NCBI RefSeq assembly: GCF_023674465.1
Contig: NZ_CP098400.1
Span: forward strand, 1,454,801-1,518,800
Length of the DNA stretch: 64,000 bases
DNA from: Xiashengella succiniciproducens
GTDB lineage: Bacteria; Bacteroidota; Bacteroidia; Bacteroidales; Marinilabiliaceae
Direction: 5' to 3'
Part shown: positions 43,188-52,212 of the stretch, piece by piece
How the letters are laid out: the number at the start of each line of letters is the position of its first letter
Position numbering within the stretch: position 1 is the first letter of the stretch
The notes under the pieces: model-generated
What the model saw: the letters and a program-made list of their open reading frames with translations, nothing else
Databases searched by the model: none
Told to the model about the DNA's origin: nothing
Made by a program: the position numbers and the translations under genes

Positions 43188-43322
43188 AACAAAGCTGTAT
43201 ACGGCAGCCGGGGCTCCATATCATATTGCGGGTTTCGCTCTACCCTATTCACTGCGTTTGGCCTAAAACTTTCGTAACGGGCAGAAAAGCCCCGGCCGAC
43301 CGCATACAGCCGGACGTTGTGT
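43188..43322 (+). repeat. attC site 21, right part (last recognisable attC of the array)
   Basis: From AACAAAGCTGTATACGGCAG through GGCCGACCGCATACAGCCGG to R' GTTGTGT (43316-43322). The body belongs to the long class with attC 11. With the left remnant at 39389-39397 it rebuilds a normal attC (GCAGCATAAC then AAAGCTG). Nothing after 43322 looks like another attC. Confidence 0.8.
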
Positions 43323-43394
43323 GTAACTTTGCGACAAAAAACGGAGTGGCCGAAAACCGAACAGAGTAGGCATTAAAAAATAAACACAGGAAAT

Positions 43395-43622
43395 ATGGAT
43401 TACAAAGTAGTGCCATTCGTGGCTCAAATCACACAGAAAGACACCACTGCGACAGTGGCAGGACAACTTCAAGCTTTAATCAACGAACACTCCTCACAAG
43501 GTTGGGAATATGTTCGTTTGGAAAATGTTGAAACGTAAGTAGCACCGGAGAACGGTTGTTTCGGAATTGGAGCAAAGCCCGGATTTAATACAATTTTCAA
43601 AATGGTTGTGTTTAAAAAATGA
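43395..43622 (+). pseudogene. DUF4177-like small protein with an in-frame stop
   Basis: The ATG frame at 43395 reads MDYKVVPFVAQITQKDTTAT, then LQALINEHSSQGWEYVRLEN, the pattern of DUF4177-like proteins (YKVVPF...GWEYVxLE). It meets TAA at 43536-43538, where the expected codon would be an aromatic residue. After the stop the same frame stays open for 27 more codons (VAPENGCFGIGAKPGFNTIF then KMVVFKK) to TGA at 43620, which overlaps the yidD start. So one base change, or a sequencing error, truncates it by about a third. Confidence 0.68.
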
Positions 43623-43933
43623 AATTCATTTTACTTGGTATTATTCGCTTGTATTGGACAGTTTTTCCAGTACACAAGAGACGACCTTGTGTGTTTGAGG
43701 AAAGTTGCTCTAACTATGTTTATCGCATAACAAAGGAAAAAGGATTTTTCAGTGGACTATTAGCATTGAAAAAAAGATTTCATCAATGCAGACCTGGCTA
43801 TACGATTCACAAAGACGAGCAAACCGATACATTTGAATTATACCTTAAAGACGGAAGTATTATTACGAATGAAAAAATCTCCCGAACACTGCTTCCGCCT
43901 TTTAACTATAATTACACATTAAAAAAACAATAA
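43619..43933 (+). CDS. yidD: YidD-like membrane insertion efficiency factor family protein
   Basis: A 104-residue protein. LLGIIRLYWTVFPVHKRRPC is followed by VFEESCSNYVYRITKEKGFF, LLALKKRFHQCRPGYTI, which match the three conserved Cys positions of YidD (CxxxxSCSxYxxxxxxxxG and RxxxCxPG). YidD usually sits next to yidC and rnpA and helps insert membrane proteins; here it lies outside that context, with nfeD and an SPFH gene. Overlaps the preceding stop by ATGA. It is probably a paralogue. Confidence 0.75.
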   Translation: MKFILLGIIRLYWTVFPVHKRRPCVFEESCSNYVYRITKEKGFFSGLLALKKRFHQCRPGYTIHKDEQTDTFELYLKDGSIITNEKISRTLLPPFNYNYTLKKQ

Positions 43934-43934
43934 T

Positions 43935-44381
43935 ATGGACATTGAAATTTGGCATATTTGGATAATCATTGCGGTTCTGCTTTTTATAGTAGAAATTTTT
44001 ACAACGGGATTTTTAACTGCAGCTCTTGCTCTTGGATGTATTGCTGCTGGGATTTCATCATACTTTGACTATGGAATAAAAATTCAACTCCTTTCATTTT
44101 CCATCGGGACACTCATTGGATTTTTTGGTGTGCGACCTTTTATGCTCAAATATGCTCACAGAAAAAGTGATAAAATAAAAACCAATGCGGATGCACTTGT
44201 TGGAAAAATCGGAAAAGTAACAGAAGCTATTGATAATATTAAAAATCAAGGGCGTATAACGGTTGAGGGAGACGACTGGAAAGCAGAAACAGAAAATGAT
44301 GAAACTATTAACACAGGTGAAAAAGTTGAAGTATTAAAAGTAAACTCCACAATTTTAATTGTTAAATCACTAAAAAAATAA
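43935..44381 (+). CDS. NfeD family membrane protein
   Basis: A 148-residue protein of the short NfeD type: two or three N-terminal hydrophobic helices (IWIIIAVLLFIVEIFTTGF, then ALALGCIAAGISSYF), and a C-terminal OB-fold (ALVGKIGKVTEAIDN, GRITVEGDDWKAET, INTGEKVEVLKVNSTILIV). Short NfeD proteins act with SPFH/stomatin proteins in membrane microdomains; the SPFH gene follows 4 bp later, which supports this pairing. Confidence 0.88.
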   Translation: MDIEIWHIWIIIAVLLFIVEIFTTGFLTAALALGCIAAGISSYFDYGIKIQLLSFSIGTLIGFFGVRPFMLKYAHRKSDKIKTNADALVGKIGKVTEAIDNIKNQGRITVEGDDWKAETENDETINTGEKVEVLKVNSTILIVKSLKK

Positions 44382-44385
44382 AACT

Positions 44386-45372
44386 ATGGGTATCACAATC
44401 ATTTTAGCATTAATTGCATTATTTGTAATTGTTTTTGCCATCATGGGTTTCAAGATTGTTCAGCAATCTGAAACAATGGTAATTGAACGATTGGGAAAAT
44501 ACAGTCGTACACTTACTTCAGGAATAAACATTATCTGGCCAATCATTGACAGACCAAGGGAAATAATGTGGCGTTATATCCGGGAAGGACTTGACGGCAA
44601 AAATATTATTTTAAATACTTTGGTCACCAAAATTGATTTACGGGAAACAGTTTACGATTTTCCAAAACAAAATGTTATTACAAAAGACAATGTTGTAACT
44701 GAAATCAATGCTATTCTGTATTTTCAAATCATTGACCCCGTAAAAGCAGTTTACGAAATTGCTAATTTACCAGATGCTATTGAAAAACTCACACAGACAA
44801 CTTTGCGGAATGTTATCGGTGAAATGGATTTAGACCAAACATTGACATCACGAGACACAATTAATTCCAAATTACGGGCTGTACTTGACGAAGCGACCCA
44901 TAAATGGGGAGTAAAAGTTAATCGTGTGGAATTGCAAGATATCAATCCTCCACACGACATCCGAGACGCAATGGAAAAACAAATGCGTGCAGAGCGAGAC
45001 AAACGGGCTAAAATTCTTGAAGCTGAAGGTACAAAGGCACAACTTTCATTAGAAGCAGAAGGACATAAAGTAGCTGAAATTAACCAAGCAGAAGGTGAAA
45101 AACAAGCACAAATTTTAAGGGCAGAAGGTGAAGCACAGGCACGATTAAAGGTTGCAGAAGCGGAAGCGGAGGCAATCAAAAAAATTACCCAGGCAATTTC
45201 TACAACCAAAAGCGACCCTGTAAACTATATGGTTGCTATTCGTTACATTGACACTTTAAAAGATATGGTAAGCGGTAAAGACAACAAAACAATTTATATC
45301 CCTTACGAAGCAACAGGTGTATTAAGTTCAATTGGGGGTATCAAAGAGTTATTTAACATGACGGACAAATAA
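44386..45372 (+). CDS. SPFH/stomatin-like protein (paraslipin, QmcA-like)
   Basis: A 328-residue protein: one N-terminal membrane helix (IILALIALFVIVFAIMGF), then the SPFH domain (VQQSETMVIERLGKYSRTLT, VVTEINAILYFQIIDP, TLRNVIGEMDLDQTLTSRD), then a long Ala/Glu-rich coiled coil (KILEAEGTKAQLSLEAEGHK and following AEGE repeats). It forms oligomeric scaffolds on the membrane and works with the NfeD protein upstream. It ends with TAA directly followed by the remnant of an XRE regulator. Confidence 0.9.
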   Translation: MGITIILALIALFVIVFAIMGFKIVQQSETMVIERLGKYSRTLTSGINIIWPIIDRPREIMWRYIREGLDGKNIILNTLVTKIDLRETVYDFPKQNVITKDNVVTEINAILYFQIIDPVKAVYEIANLPDAIEKLTQTTLRNVIGEMDLDQTLTSRDTINSKLRAVLDEATHKWGVKVNRVELQDINPPHDIRDAMEKQMRAERDKRAKILEAEGTKAQLSLEAEGHKVAEINQAEGEKQAQILRAEGEAQARLKVAEAEAEAIKKITQAISTTKSDPVNYMVAIRYIDTLKDMVSGKDNKTIYIPYEATGVLSSIGGIKELFNMTDK

Positions 45373-45513
45373 CACCGAAATACTCAGTTGGCTGAACAAC
45401 TTGGAAAAAGCTACAACATGGTGAACGGCTATGTGCAAAACCGACAACAGCCAAGACTTAAAGTGCTTTTTGAAATTGCCAAAATATTAGGAGTGAAACC
45501 ACAAGAATTTTAG
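45373..45513 (+). pseudogene. XRE-type HTH regulator remnant, N-terminus missing
   Basis: The frame after the SPFH stop reads [38 protein letters not shown], then KPQEF and TAG at 45511. This is the second half of a cro/XRE helix-turn-helix protein; no start codon or first helix precedes it. Complete homologues often sit directly before type I restriction operons as controllers, so this copy lost its 5' part when the junction with the SPFH gene formed. Confidence 0.7.
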
Positions 45514-45524
45514 AAAGAGATAAA

Positions 45525-47072
45525 ATGACAAGCACAATACAACGACAAGAACTACAAAACAAGATATGGAAAATAGCCAACGAAGTCCGAGGCTCGGTAG
45601 ATGGATGGGACTTTAAACAGTTTGTATTGGGTACGCTGTTCTATCGTTTTATCAGTGAAAATTTTGCCAATTATATGAAAGGTGGAGATGAAAACATTAA
45701 TTATGCAAGCCTTTCTGATGATGTGATTACACCTGAAATAAAAGATGATGCGATTAAAACAAAAGGCTACTTCATTTATCCAAGCCAACTTTTTGTAAAT
45801 GTTGCCAAAACAGCTAACACCAACCCTAACCTAAATACAGACTTAAAAGCAATTTTTGATGCAATTGAAAGTTCTGCCAATGGCTATCCCTCAGAATCCG
45901 AAATTAAAGGTTTGTTTGCCGACTTTGACACCACAAGCACTCGATTAGGTAACACCGTTGAAGCCAAAAACAGTACTTTGGCTAAAGTATTGAAAGGAAT
46001 TGAAGAACTTGATTTTGGAAATTTTGAAGATAATCATATTGACTTGTTTGGTGATGCATATGAGTTTTTGATTTCCAATTATGCAGCCAATGCAGGAAAA
46101 TCAGGAGGTGAGTTTTTTACACCTCAAAACGTATCCAAACTCATTGCACAATTGGCGATGCACAAGCAAGACAAAGTAAACAAGATTTACGACCCTGCCT
46201 GTGGTTCGGGTTCTTTACTGTTGCAAGCTAAGAAGCATTTCGACAATCATATTATTGAAGAAGGTTTCTATGGGCAAGAAGTGAACCCCACCACGTACAA
46301 CTTGGCTCGTATGAATATGTTTTTGCACAACATCAACTACGACAAGTTTAATATTGCACTTGGAAATACACTCATTGACCCTCATTATGGCGATGAAAAA
46401 CCTTTTGATGCTATCGTTTCAAATCCTCCTTATTCTATCAAATGGATTGGTAATGATGACCCAACACTAATTAATGACGACCGTTTTGCTCCTGCAGGTG
46501 TGTTGGCACCCAAATCAAAAGCAGATTTTGCTTTTGTACTTCATGCTTTAAGTTATCTTTCCAGTAAAGGGAGGGCAGCGATTGTTTGTTTTCCCGGTAT
46601 TTTTTATCGTGGCGGTGCAGAGCAGAAAATCAGAAAATATTTGGTAGATAATAACTTTGTTGAAACCGTTATCTCTCTTGCTCCAAACTTATTCTATGGA
46701 ACTTCTATTGCAGTAAATATTTTGGTGTTATCCAAACACAAAACCGACACTAAAACACAATTTATCGATGCTACTGGTGACGATTTCTTTAAGAAAGCCA
46801 CAAACAACAACGTGCTGGAAGACAAACACATTAATAAGATAATACAAATCTTTGATAAGAAAGAAGATGTGGCACACGTGGCTATTTCCATTGACAATGA
46901 CAAAATTGCTGAGAATGATTACAATCTTTCTGTAAGTTCTTATGTTGAAGCCAAAGACACTAGGGAAAAAGTAGATATTGAAGAATTGAATAATGAAATA
47001 GCCAAAACTGTGGCTAAAATAAATGCACTGCGTGCTGATATTGATAACATTATTAAAGAAATTGAAGCATGA
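45525..47072 (+). CDS. hsdM: Type I restriction-modification system methyltransferase subunit HsdM
   Basis: A 515-residue protein. The N-terminal HsdM domain ([34 protein letters not shown]) is followed by an N6-adenine methylase: motif [13 protein letters not shown] (from D223) and catalytic NPPY (from N300). A helical C-terminus ([20 protein letters not shown]) would contact HsdS. It methylates adenine in the target set by HsdS. The ATG at 45525 follows the XRE remnant after 11 bp. It overlaps hsdS by 4 bp, so they are coupled. Confidence 0.95.
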   Translation: MTSTIQRQELQNKIWKIANEVRGSVDGWDFKQFVLGTLFYRFISENFANYMKGGDENINYASLSDDVITPEIKDDAIKTKGYFIYPSQLFVNVAKTANTNPNLNTDLKAIFDAIESSANGYPSESEIKGLFADFDTTSTRLGNTVEAKNSTLAKVLKGIEELDFGNFEDNHIDLFGDAYEFLISNYAANAGKSGGEFFTPQNVSKLIAQLAMHKQDKVNKIYDPACGSGSLLLQAKKHFDNHIIEEGFYGQEVNPTTYNLARMNMFLHNINYDKFNIALGNTLIDPHYGDEKPFDAIVSNPPYSIKWIGNDDPTLINDDRFAPAGVLAPKSKADFAFVLHALSYLSSKGRAAIVCFPGIFYRGGAEQKIRKYLVDNNFVETVISLAPNLFYGTSIAVNILVLSKHKTDTKTQFIDATGDDFFKKATNNNVLEDKHINKIIQIFDKKEDVAHVAISIDNDKIAENDYNLSVSSYVEAKDTREKVDIEELNNEIAKTVAKINALRADIDNIIKEIEA

Positions 47073-48241
47073 GTTATTTAGAGAAAATATTAGGAGTCTT
47101 TGAAGTTGAATGGAAGGTGCTGGGAGAAGTTGTTGATTTAATCACAACAGGACGACTAAATGCCAATGTAATGGAAGATAATGGTATTTATCCTTTCTTT
47201 ACATGTAATGAAAAACCATATAAAATAAATTCTTATGCATTTGATTTAGAAGCGATATTAATTTCTGGAAATGGTAGCCAAGTGGGACACCTAAATTACT
47301 ATAACGGAAAATTTAATGCATATCAAAGAACATATATTATTGGTGAGTTTAAGGATTCGATTGAGGTACAATATTTATATCATTATCTGAATCATACATT
47401 GCGTGGATATATTACTAAACACTCTAGAAAAGGCTCAGTCCCATATATAACAATGCCAATGCTTGTTAACTTTCCCATTCCTGTTCCTGATATTGAAATC
47501 CAAAAAGAAATTGTTCGCATCTTGGATAGTTTCACAGAGCTTACAGCAGAGCTTACAGCAGAGCTTACAGCTCGTAAAAAGCAGTATAATTACTATCGAG
47601 AACAGCTCTTCTGTTTTGAAGAAGGAGAAGTGAAGTATTTACCTCTTGGAGGAGATAACGGAGTTGGTGAGTTTATCAGAGGAGGTGGATTGCAGAAAAA
47701 AGACTTTACAGAAACAGGTGTTGGGTGTATTCATTATGGTCAAATATATACTCACTATGGTACATATACTGATAAAACCAAAACATATGTTTCTGAAGAA
47801 TTTGCGGAGAAAGCACGTAAGGCTAAACATGGAGATTTGGTCATTGCAACTACAAGTGAAAATGATGAAGATGTGTGTAAAGCGGTAGCGTGGTTGGGGT
47901 ATGAAGAAGTAGCAGTAAGTAGTGATGCTTGTTTTTATACTCATAGCCTGAATCCTAAATATGTTGCATACTTTTTTCAAACAGAGCAATTTCAAAAACA
48001 AAAAAGGCCATTTATTACAGGCACAAAAGTTAGGCGTGTTAATGCAGATGATCTTGCAAAAATTAAAATTCCTGTTCCTTCTCCAGAGGAACAAGAACGC
48101 ATTGTTACTATCCTTGACAAATTCGACATACTGACCACTTCAATTAGCGAAGGACTTCCGAAAGAAATTGAATTAAGGAAAAAGCAGTATGAGTATTATC
48201 GTGATTTATTACTAACCTTTCCTAAGAATAAAATAGAATAA
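47069..48241 (+). CDS. hsdS: Type I restriction-modification specificity subunit HsdS
   Basis: A 390-residue protein with two target recognition domains (about residues 10-150 and 190-335), each followed by a conserved helix ([20 protein letters not shown] and [18 protein letters not shown]). Between them, [12 protein letters not shown] is encoded by three 12-bp units (47537-47572). In EcoR124-type enzymes such repeats at this place set the spacing between the two half-sites of the recognised DNA, so this gene may vary its target by slippage. It overlaps hsdM by 4 bp. Confidence 0.93.
   Translation: MSYLEKILGVFEVEWKVLGEVVDLITTGRLNANVMEDNGIYPFFTCNEKPYKINSYAFDLEAILISGNGSQVGHLNYYNGKFNAYQRTYIIGEFKDSIEVQYLYHYLNHTLRGYITKHSRKGSVPYITMPMLVNFPIPVPDIEIQKEIVRILDSFTELTAELTAELTARKKQYNYYREQLFCFEEGEVKYLPLGGDNGVGEFIRGGGLQKKDFTETGVGCIHYGQIYTHYGTYTDKTKTYVSEEFAEKARKAKHGDLVIATTSENDEDVCKAVAWLGYEEVAVSSDACFYTHSLNPKYVAYFFQTEQFQKQKRPFITGTKVRRVNADDLAKIKIPVPSPEEQERIVTILDKFDILTTSISEGLPKEIELRKKQYEYYRDLLLTFPKNKIE
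47537..47572 (+). repeat. Three 12-bp tandem repeats in hsdS (ELTA units)
   Basis: GAGCTTACAGCA is present twice exactly and a third time with one change (last base T). Each unit encodes Glu-Leu-Thr-Ala in the central helix between the two recognition domains. The unit is a multiple of three, so gain or loss keeps the frame. Confidence 0.9.
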
Positions 48242-48245
48242 TAAA

Positions 48246-48430
48246 ATGGGACAGTCGTTAACAGTAATAGCACAAACACTAAGAGACGCCGATAAAAAAG
48301 TGCAACTAATCTATGCTTTAATGGCTCTGGTAATACTTGTTTGTTTAGTGAATATAAACAGTTGATAGCCCCAAAAGAACTTGAACAGAATTTACGTCAT
48401 CATGTCGAGAATAAATACAAGTACAACGGA
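48246..48430 (+). pseudogene. Decayed remnant of an AAA ATPase gene between hsdS and hsdR
   Basis: It starts MGQSLTVIAQTLRDADKKVQ, then LIYA, the typical opening of AAA_13 or anticodon-nuclease-like ATPases associated with type I systems. After LIYA one base gain or loss near 48318 shifts the frame; the next frame reads NGSGNTCLFSEYKQLIAPKE, recalling a Walker A (NGxGKT) with the key Lys changed to Asn. Most of the gene is deleted and hsdR follows at once. An intact copy would make hsdM-hsdS-ATPase-hsdR, the arrangement in which RloC/PrrC-like nucleases guard type I enzymes. Confidence 0.65.
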
Positions 48431-48435
48431 ACAAA

Positions 48436-51400
48436 ATGTCACAGTATAAAACCATAGCAGAATCAAACAACTTTATTGTGTTGGATAAATTCACCAAGTA
48501 TACTGAGGTGAATGAGGCACCTGCTGTTTATCAAACCGAGGCAGCACTTGAAAAAGAATTTATTCAAGACCTAATCAATCAAGGTTATGAAAATCCTACA
48601 AACATAACTACGCAAAAAGCGATGTTGGCGAATGTGAGAATGCAATTGCAATCGCTTAATAATATGGAATTTTCGGATGGTGAATGGACTCGTTTCGTAG
48701 AAGAATATTTGGACAAACCAAGCGATAACCTTGTTGAGAAAACAAGAAAAATCCACAACGACTATATCTACGATTTCGTTTTTGATGATGGGCATATTCA
48801 AAATATCTACTTGGTTGATAAAAAAAATGTCACACGAAATAAAGTACAGGTAATATCACAATTTGAACAGAAAGGTTATCATGCCAATCGCTATGATGTA
48901 ACCATCCTAGTAAATGGTTTGCCATTGGTTCAGGTTGAATTAAAAAAACGAGGTGTTGCTATTCGTGAAGCATTTAATCAAGTTCACCGATACAGCAAGG
49001 AGAGTTTAAATAGCCAAAATTCATTATTTAAATACATACAGCTTTTTGTTATTTCGAACGGTACGGATACCCGTTATTTTGCGAACACTATAAAACGTGA
49101 CAAGAACAGCTTTGACTTTACCATGAATTGGGCAAAAGCTGACAATATGCTGATAAAAGATCTAAAAGATTTTACAGCAACATTTTTTGAAAAAAGAGTA
49201 TTGTTGAATGTATTGCTAACCTATTCGGTTTTTGATACAAGCGATACACTTTTAATTATGAGACCGTATCAAATTGCAGCTACGGAAAGAATGTTGTGGA
49301 AAATTGAAAGTTCATATAAGGCTAAAAACTGGTCTAAGCCAGAAAGTGGTGGTTATATATGGCACACAACAGGTTCCGGCAAAACGCTTACTAGTTTTAA
49401 AGCGGCACGTTTAGCCACGCAATTGGATTTTATTGATAAAGTATTCTTTGTAGTTGACCGTAAAGATTTGGACTATCAAACTATGAAGGAATATCAGCGA
49501 TTTTCTCCCGATAGTGTGAACGGATCAGAAAGTACAGCAGGTTTAAAGCGAAATATAGAAAAAGACGATAATAGGATTATAGTAACAACTATACAAAAGT
49601 TAAATAACCTCATGAAGAGTGAGAGTGATTTAGCGATTTATCAAAAGCAAGTTGTTTTCATTTTTGATGAGTGTCATCGTTCGCAGTTTGGTGAGGCTCA
49701 AAAGAATTTAAAGAAGAAATTCAAAAAGTATTATCAATTTGGTTTTACAGGAACACCTATTTTCCCGCAAAATGCTTTAGGTGCAGAAACTACCGCAAGT
49801 GTTTTTGGTCGTGAATTGCACGCTTATGTAATAACAGATGCTATTAGAGATGAAAAAGTACTAAAATTCAAAGTTGACTATAATGACGTTCGTCCTAAGT
49901 TTAAAAACATCGAAAGCGAACAAGACGAAAAAAAACTGAATGCGGCAGAAAACAAAAAAGCATTGCTTCATCCGGAACGCATCAAAGAAATATCTCAGTA
50001 CATTTTACAGAATTTCAGAATAAAAACGCATAGGACTCAGGGAAGCAACAAAGGGTTTAATGCAATGTTTGCCGTAAGCAGTGTGGATGCAGCCAAATGC
50101 TATTATGATGAATTAAACGACTTGCAAAAAGAGAGCGACAAACCTTTAAAAATTGCGACAATCTTCTCTTTTGCAGCAAACGAAGAGCAGAGTGCAATAG
50201 GTGAAATAGCTGATGAGACTTTTGAGCCTTCGGCAATGGATGTTACTGCCAAGGAGTTTTTAACTAAAGCAATCAATGACTATAACGCAATGTTCAAAAC
50301 AAGTTATAGCGTTGATAGCAATGAATTTCAGAATTATTATCGCGACCTTGCCAAACGTGTAAAAAACAAAGAGGTTGACTTACTCATTGTGGTTGGAATG
50401 TTCTTAACTGGCTTTGATGCTCCAACACTAAATACATTGTTTGTTGACAAGAATTTACGTTATCACGGGTTAATTCAAGCCTTTTCACGAACAAACAGAA
50501 TTTATGATGCCACAAAGACCTTTGGTAACATTGTAACATTCCGTGATTTAGAACAAGCAACTATCGATGCTATTACACTTTTTGGCGACAAGAATACCAA
50601 GAATGTAGTTCTTGAAAAGAGTTACAAAGAATACCTGGAAGGCTTTACAGATATTATTACAGGTGAAGCACGCAGAGGTTATGTGGAAGTAGTCAAAGAG
50701 TTAAATGAGAAATTTCCTAACCCTGACGAAATCGTAAAAGAGAAAGACAAAAAGGAATTTGTAAAATTATTCGGGGAGTATTTGAGAATTGAAAACATAC
50801 TCCAAAACTACGATGAGTTTAACCATCTCAAAACACTACAAACGATTGACATCAACAATCCAGAAGCTGTCGAAGAATTTAAAAAGACTCATTTCATATC
50901 GGATGAGGACTTTGCAACTATGCAGCAAATTGAATTGCTCAAAGAACGGACAGTGCAGGATTATCGCTCTACTTACAATGATATTCGTGATTGGTTAAGA
51001 CGAGAGAAAAGCGGTAAAGAGCCGGAAAAATCTACCATCGACTGGGATGATGTTGTGTTTGAAGTTGACTTGCTGAAATCGCAGGAAATAAACCTTGATT
51101 ACATTCTTGAATTGATTTTTGAGCATAACAAGAAAAACAAAAACAAAACTGACTTAATCGATGAAATTCGTAGGGTGATACGTGCAAGTGTAGGGAATAG
51201 AGCAAAAGAGAGTTTGGTTGTTGATTTCATAAACGAAACCGACCTTGACACTCTTCAAGACAAAGCGAATGTAATAGAGTCATTTTTTATGTTTGCTCAA
51301 AAAAAGCAAAAGGAGGATGCTCAAGCATTAATCAGAGAAGAAAATCTAAATGAAGAAGCAGCAAAACGTTACATAATAGCATCTTTAAAGCGAGAATATG

Positions 51401-51543
51401 CAAGCGAAAACGGAACAGAACTCAATGCACTTTTACCGAAAATGAGCCCTTTAAATCCTCAGTATTTGACTAAAAAGCAAACAGTATTTCAAAAGTTAGT
51501 ATCGTTTGTAGAGAAGTATAAAGGAGTTGGAGGACAATTATAA
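48436..51543 (+). CDS. hsdR: Type I restriction endonuclease subunit HsdR
   Basis: A 1035-residue protein, full-length for the family. The N-terminal PD-(D/E)XK nuclease shows [20 protein letters not shown] with the catalytic Asp and Glu-Leu-Lys. Two RecA-like motor domains follow: Walker [13 protein letters not shown] (about residues 310-321), DECH box [10 protein letters not shown] (D411), FGFTGTPIF, and a second domain with [14 protein letters not shown] and FSRTNRIY. A helical C-terminus binds the methylase core. It translocates and cuts unmethylated DNA. The nearby decayed ATPase does not affect this frame. Confidence 0.95.
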   Translation: MSQYKTIAESNNFIVLDKFTKYTEVNEAPAVYQTEAALEKEFIQDLINQGYENPTNITTQKAMLANVRMQLQSLNNMEFSDGEWTRFVEEYLDKPSDNLVEKTRKIHNDYIYDFVFDDGHIQNIYLVDKKNVTRNKVQVISQFEQKGYHANRYDVTILVNGLPLVQVELKKRGVAIREAFNQVHRYSKESLNSQNSLFKYIQLFVISNGTDTRYFANTIKRDKNSFDFTMNWAKADNMLIKDLKDFTATFFEKRVLLNVLLTYSVFDTSDTLLIMRPYQIAATERMLWKIESSYKAKNWSKPESGGYIWHTTGSGKTLTSFKAARLATQLDFIDKVFFVVDRKDLDYQTMKEYQRFSPDSVNGSESTAGLKRNIEKDDNRIIVTTIQKLNNLMKSESDLAIYQKQVVFIFDECHRSQFGEAQKNLKKKFKKYYQFGFTGTPIFPQNALGAETTASVFGRELHAYVITDAIRDEKVLKFKVDYNDVRPKFKNIESEQDEKKLNAAENKKALLHPERIKEISQYILQNFRIKTHRTQGSNKGFNAMFAVSSVDAAKCYYDELNDLQKESDKPLKIATIFSFAANEEQSAIGEIADETFEPSAMDVTAKEFLTKAINDYNAMFKTSYSVDSNEFQNYYRDLAKRVKNKEVDLLIVVGMFLTGFDAPTLNTLFVDKNLRYHGLIQAFSRTNRIYDATKTFGNIVTFRDLEQATIDAITLFGDKNTKNVVLEKSYKEYLEGFTDIITGEARRGYVEVVKELNEKFPNPDEIVKEKDKKEFVKLFGEYLRIENILQNYDEFNHLKTLQTIDINNPEAVEEFKKTHFISDEDFATMQQIELLKERTVQDYRSTYNDIRDWLRREKSGKEPEKSTIDWDDVVFEVDLLKSQEINLDYILELIFEHNKKNKNKTDLIDEIRRVIRASVGNRAKESLVVDFINETDLDTLQDKANVIESFFMFAQKKQKEDAQALIREENLNEEAAKRYIIASLKREYASENGTELNALLPKMSPLNPQYLTKKQTVFQKLVSFVEKYKGVGGQL

Positions 51544-51545
51544 AA

Positions 51546-52010
51546 TGTAGCCTTCCCTGAAAATCGGACAGTTCAAAAGTAGACAAATCTTTCTTATCCC
51601 GACAACCGTTTTGAGTGGGTTTCCCCGTTTATCTTGCTCCAGTTTTGCGCTATTTTGACTATAAACTCTGGACCGTTGTCCATGCGTATGTTCTCCGGTT
51701 TCCAGTACCTGTTTACCAAGTGCTTCAGCACCCAGATGACCCTGCTGCTTTTTAGCGAATAGTCCGTCTCGATGAACAGGACCTCGCGGTTGTAGTCGTC
51801 TATCACGTTGAAAGACCGGAGCTTCACCCCGTTGCTCAGCACATCGCCAACAAAATCGATGCTCCAGGTGTGGGTGAATTTCCCGGGTACGCCCAGGGGC
51901 TCTTTCACCCTTGCCGGCAAACGCTTCTTCGTCTTGCGCCGCAGGGGCATGCCCATCTTTTTGTAGATGCGCCCGTCCAAAGACAGCATCAAATCGGTGA
52001 AAAGTAAGCT
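51546..52010 (-). mobile_element. Decayed IS3-family element
   Basis: The left end TGTAGCCTTCCCTGAAAATC and following bases match the terminal repeat of the IS3 element at 42691, starting 2 bp after the hsdR stop. Inside, on the minus strand, is a fragment of OrfB: RIYKKMGMPLRRKTKKRLPA, THTWSIDFVGD, IDDYNREVLFIETDYSLKSS and IRMDNGPEF; the region with the catalytic Glu is deleted, as is OrfA. The second terminal repeat was not found. The stretch to 52212 shows no other gene. Confidence 0.8.
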
Positions 52011-52212
52011 CAAAGAGATAAAAAACTATTTTGCTCAGAATGTTCGCCCTTTTCAAAATCAGACGCCATAAGCTCATTGCCGGAGGAGTCAATCCTTTCG
52101 ACCCCTCTTGGGATGTTTATATTCGCAAGAGAAAGTTGTGCAGGATTTTAACCTGAATTTTCATATATTGACGGGGGTTTATTCCGCCTGAGTTACCCGA
52201 CAGAACCGTGCG

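Larger units (their letters stand above)
39398..43189 (-). mobile_element. IS91-like element with tyrosine recombinase, carrying a nested IS3 element
   Basis: It contains a Y2 rolling-circle transposase and an overlapping upstream tyrosine recombinase gene, the pair often seen together in Bacteroidota IS91-like elements. There are subterminal hairpins GGTCG-gaa-CGACC on the left and ATCCC-gta-GGGAT on the right, and the right end runs ...TTTAGTTC next to AAC. It sits inside the R'' box of attC 21; boundaries are uncertain by two or three bases. Without the nested IS3 element it is about 2.46 kb. The 287 bp left of the transposase gene are non-coding end sequence. Confidence 0.75.
1..43322 (+). 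mobile_element. Integron gene-cassette array (21 cassettes, no integrase in window)
   Basis: Twenty intact and one IS-split attC-like sites all point the same way, and every cargo gene reads on the + strand. For each complete cassette, the R'' just after the gene is the reverse complement of the bases that open that same cassette. Examples are CGCTAAC against GTTAGCG for cassette 5, GGCGGTAAC against GTTACCGCC for cassette 6, and TTTGCACAAC against GTTGTGCAAA for cassette 3. This is expected when cassettes exist as circles and are cut between the G and TT of R'. Neighbouring attC sites differ from each other, so simple repeat expansion does not explain it. Known integron polarity places attI and intI left of base 1 (inference). 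Cassette sizes run from about 0.6 to 10.4 kb. Confidence 0.9.
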
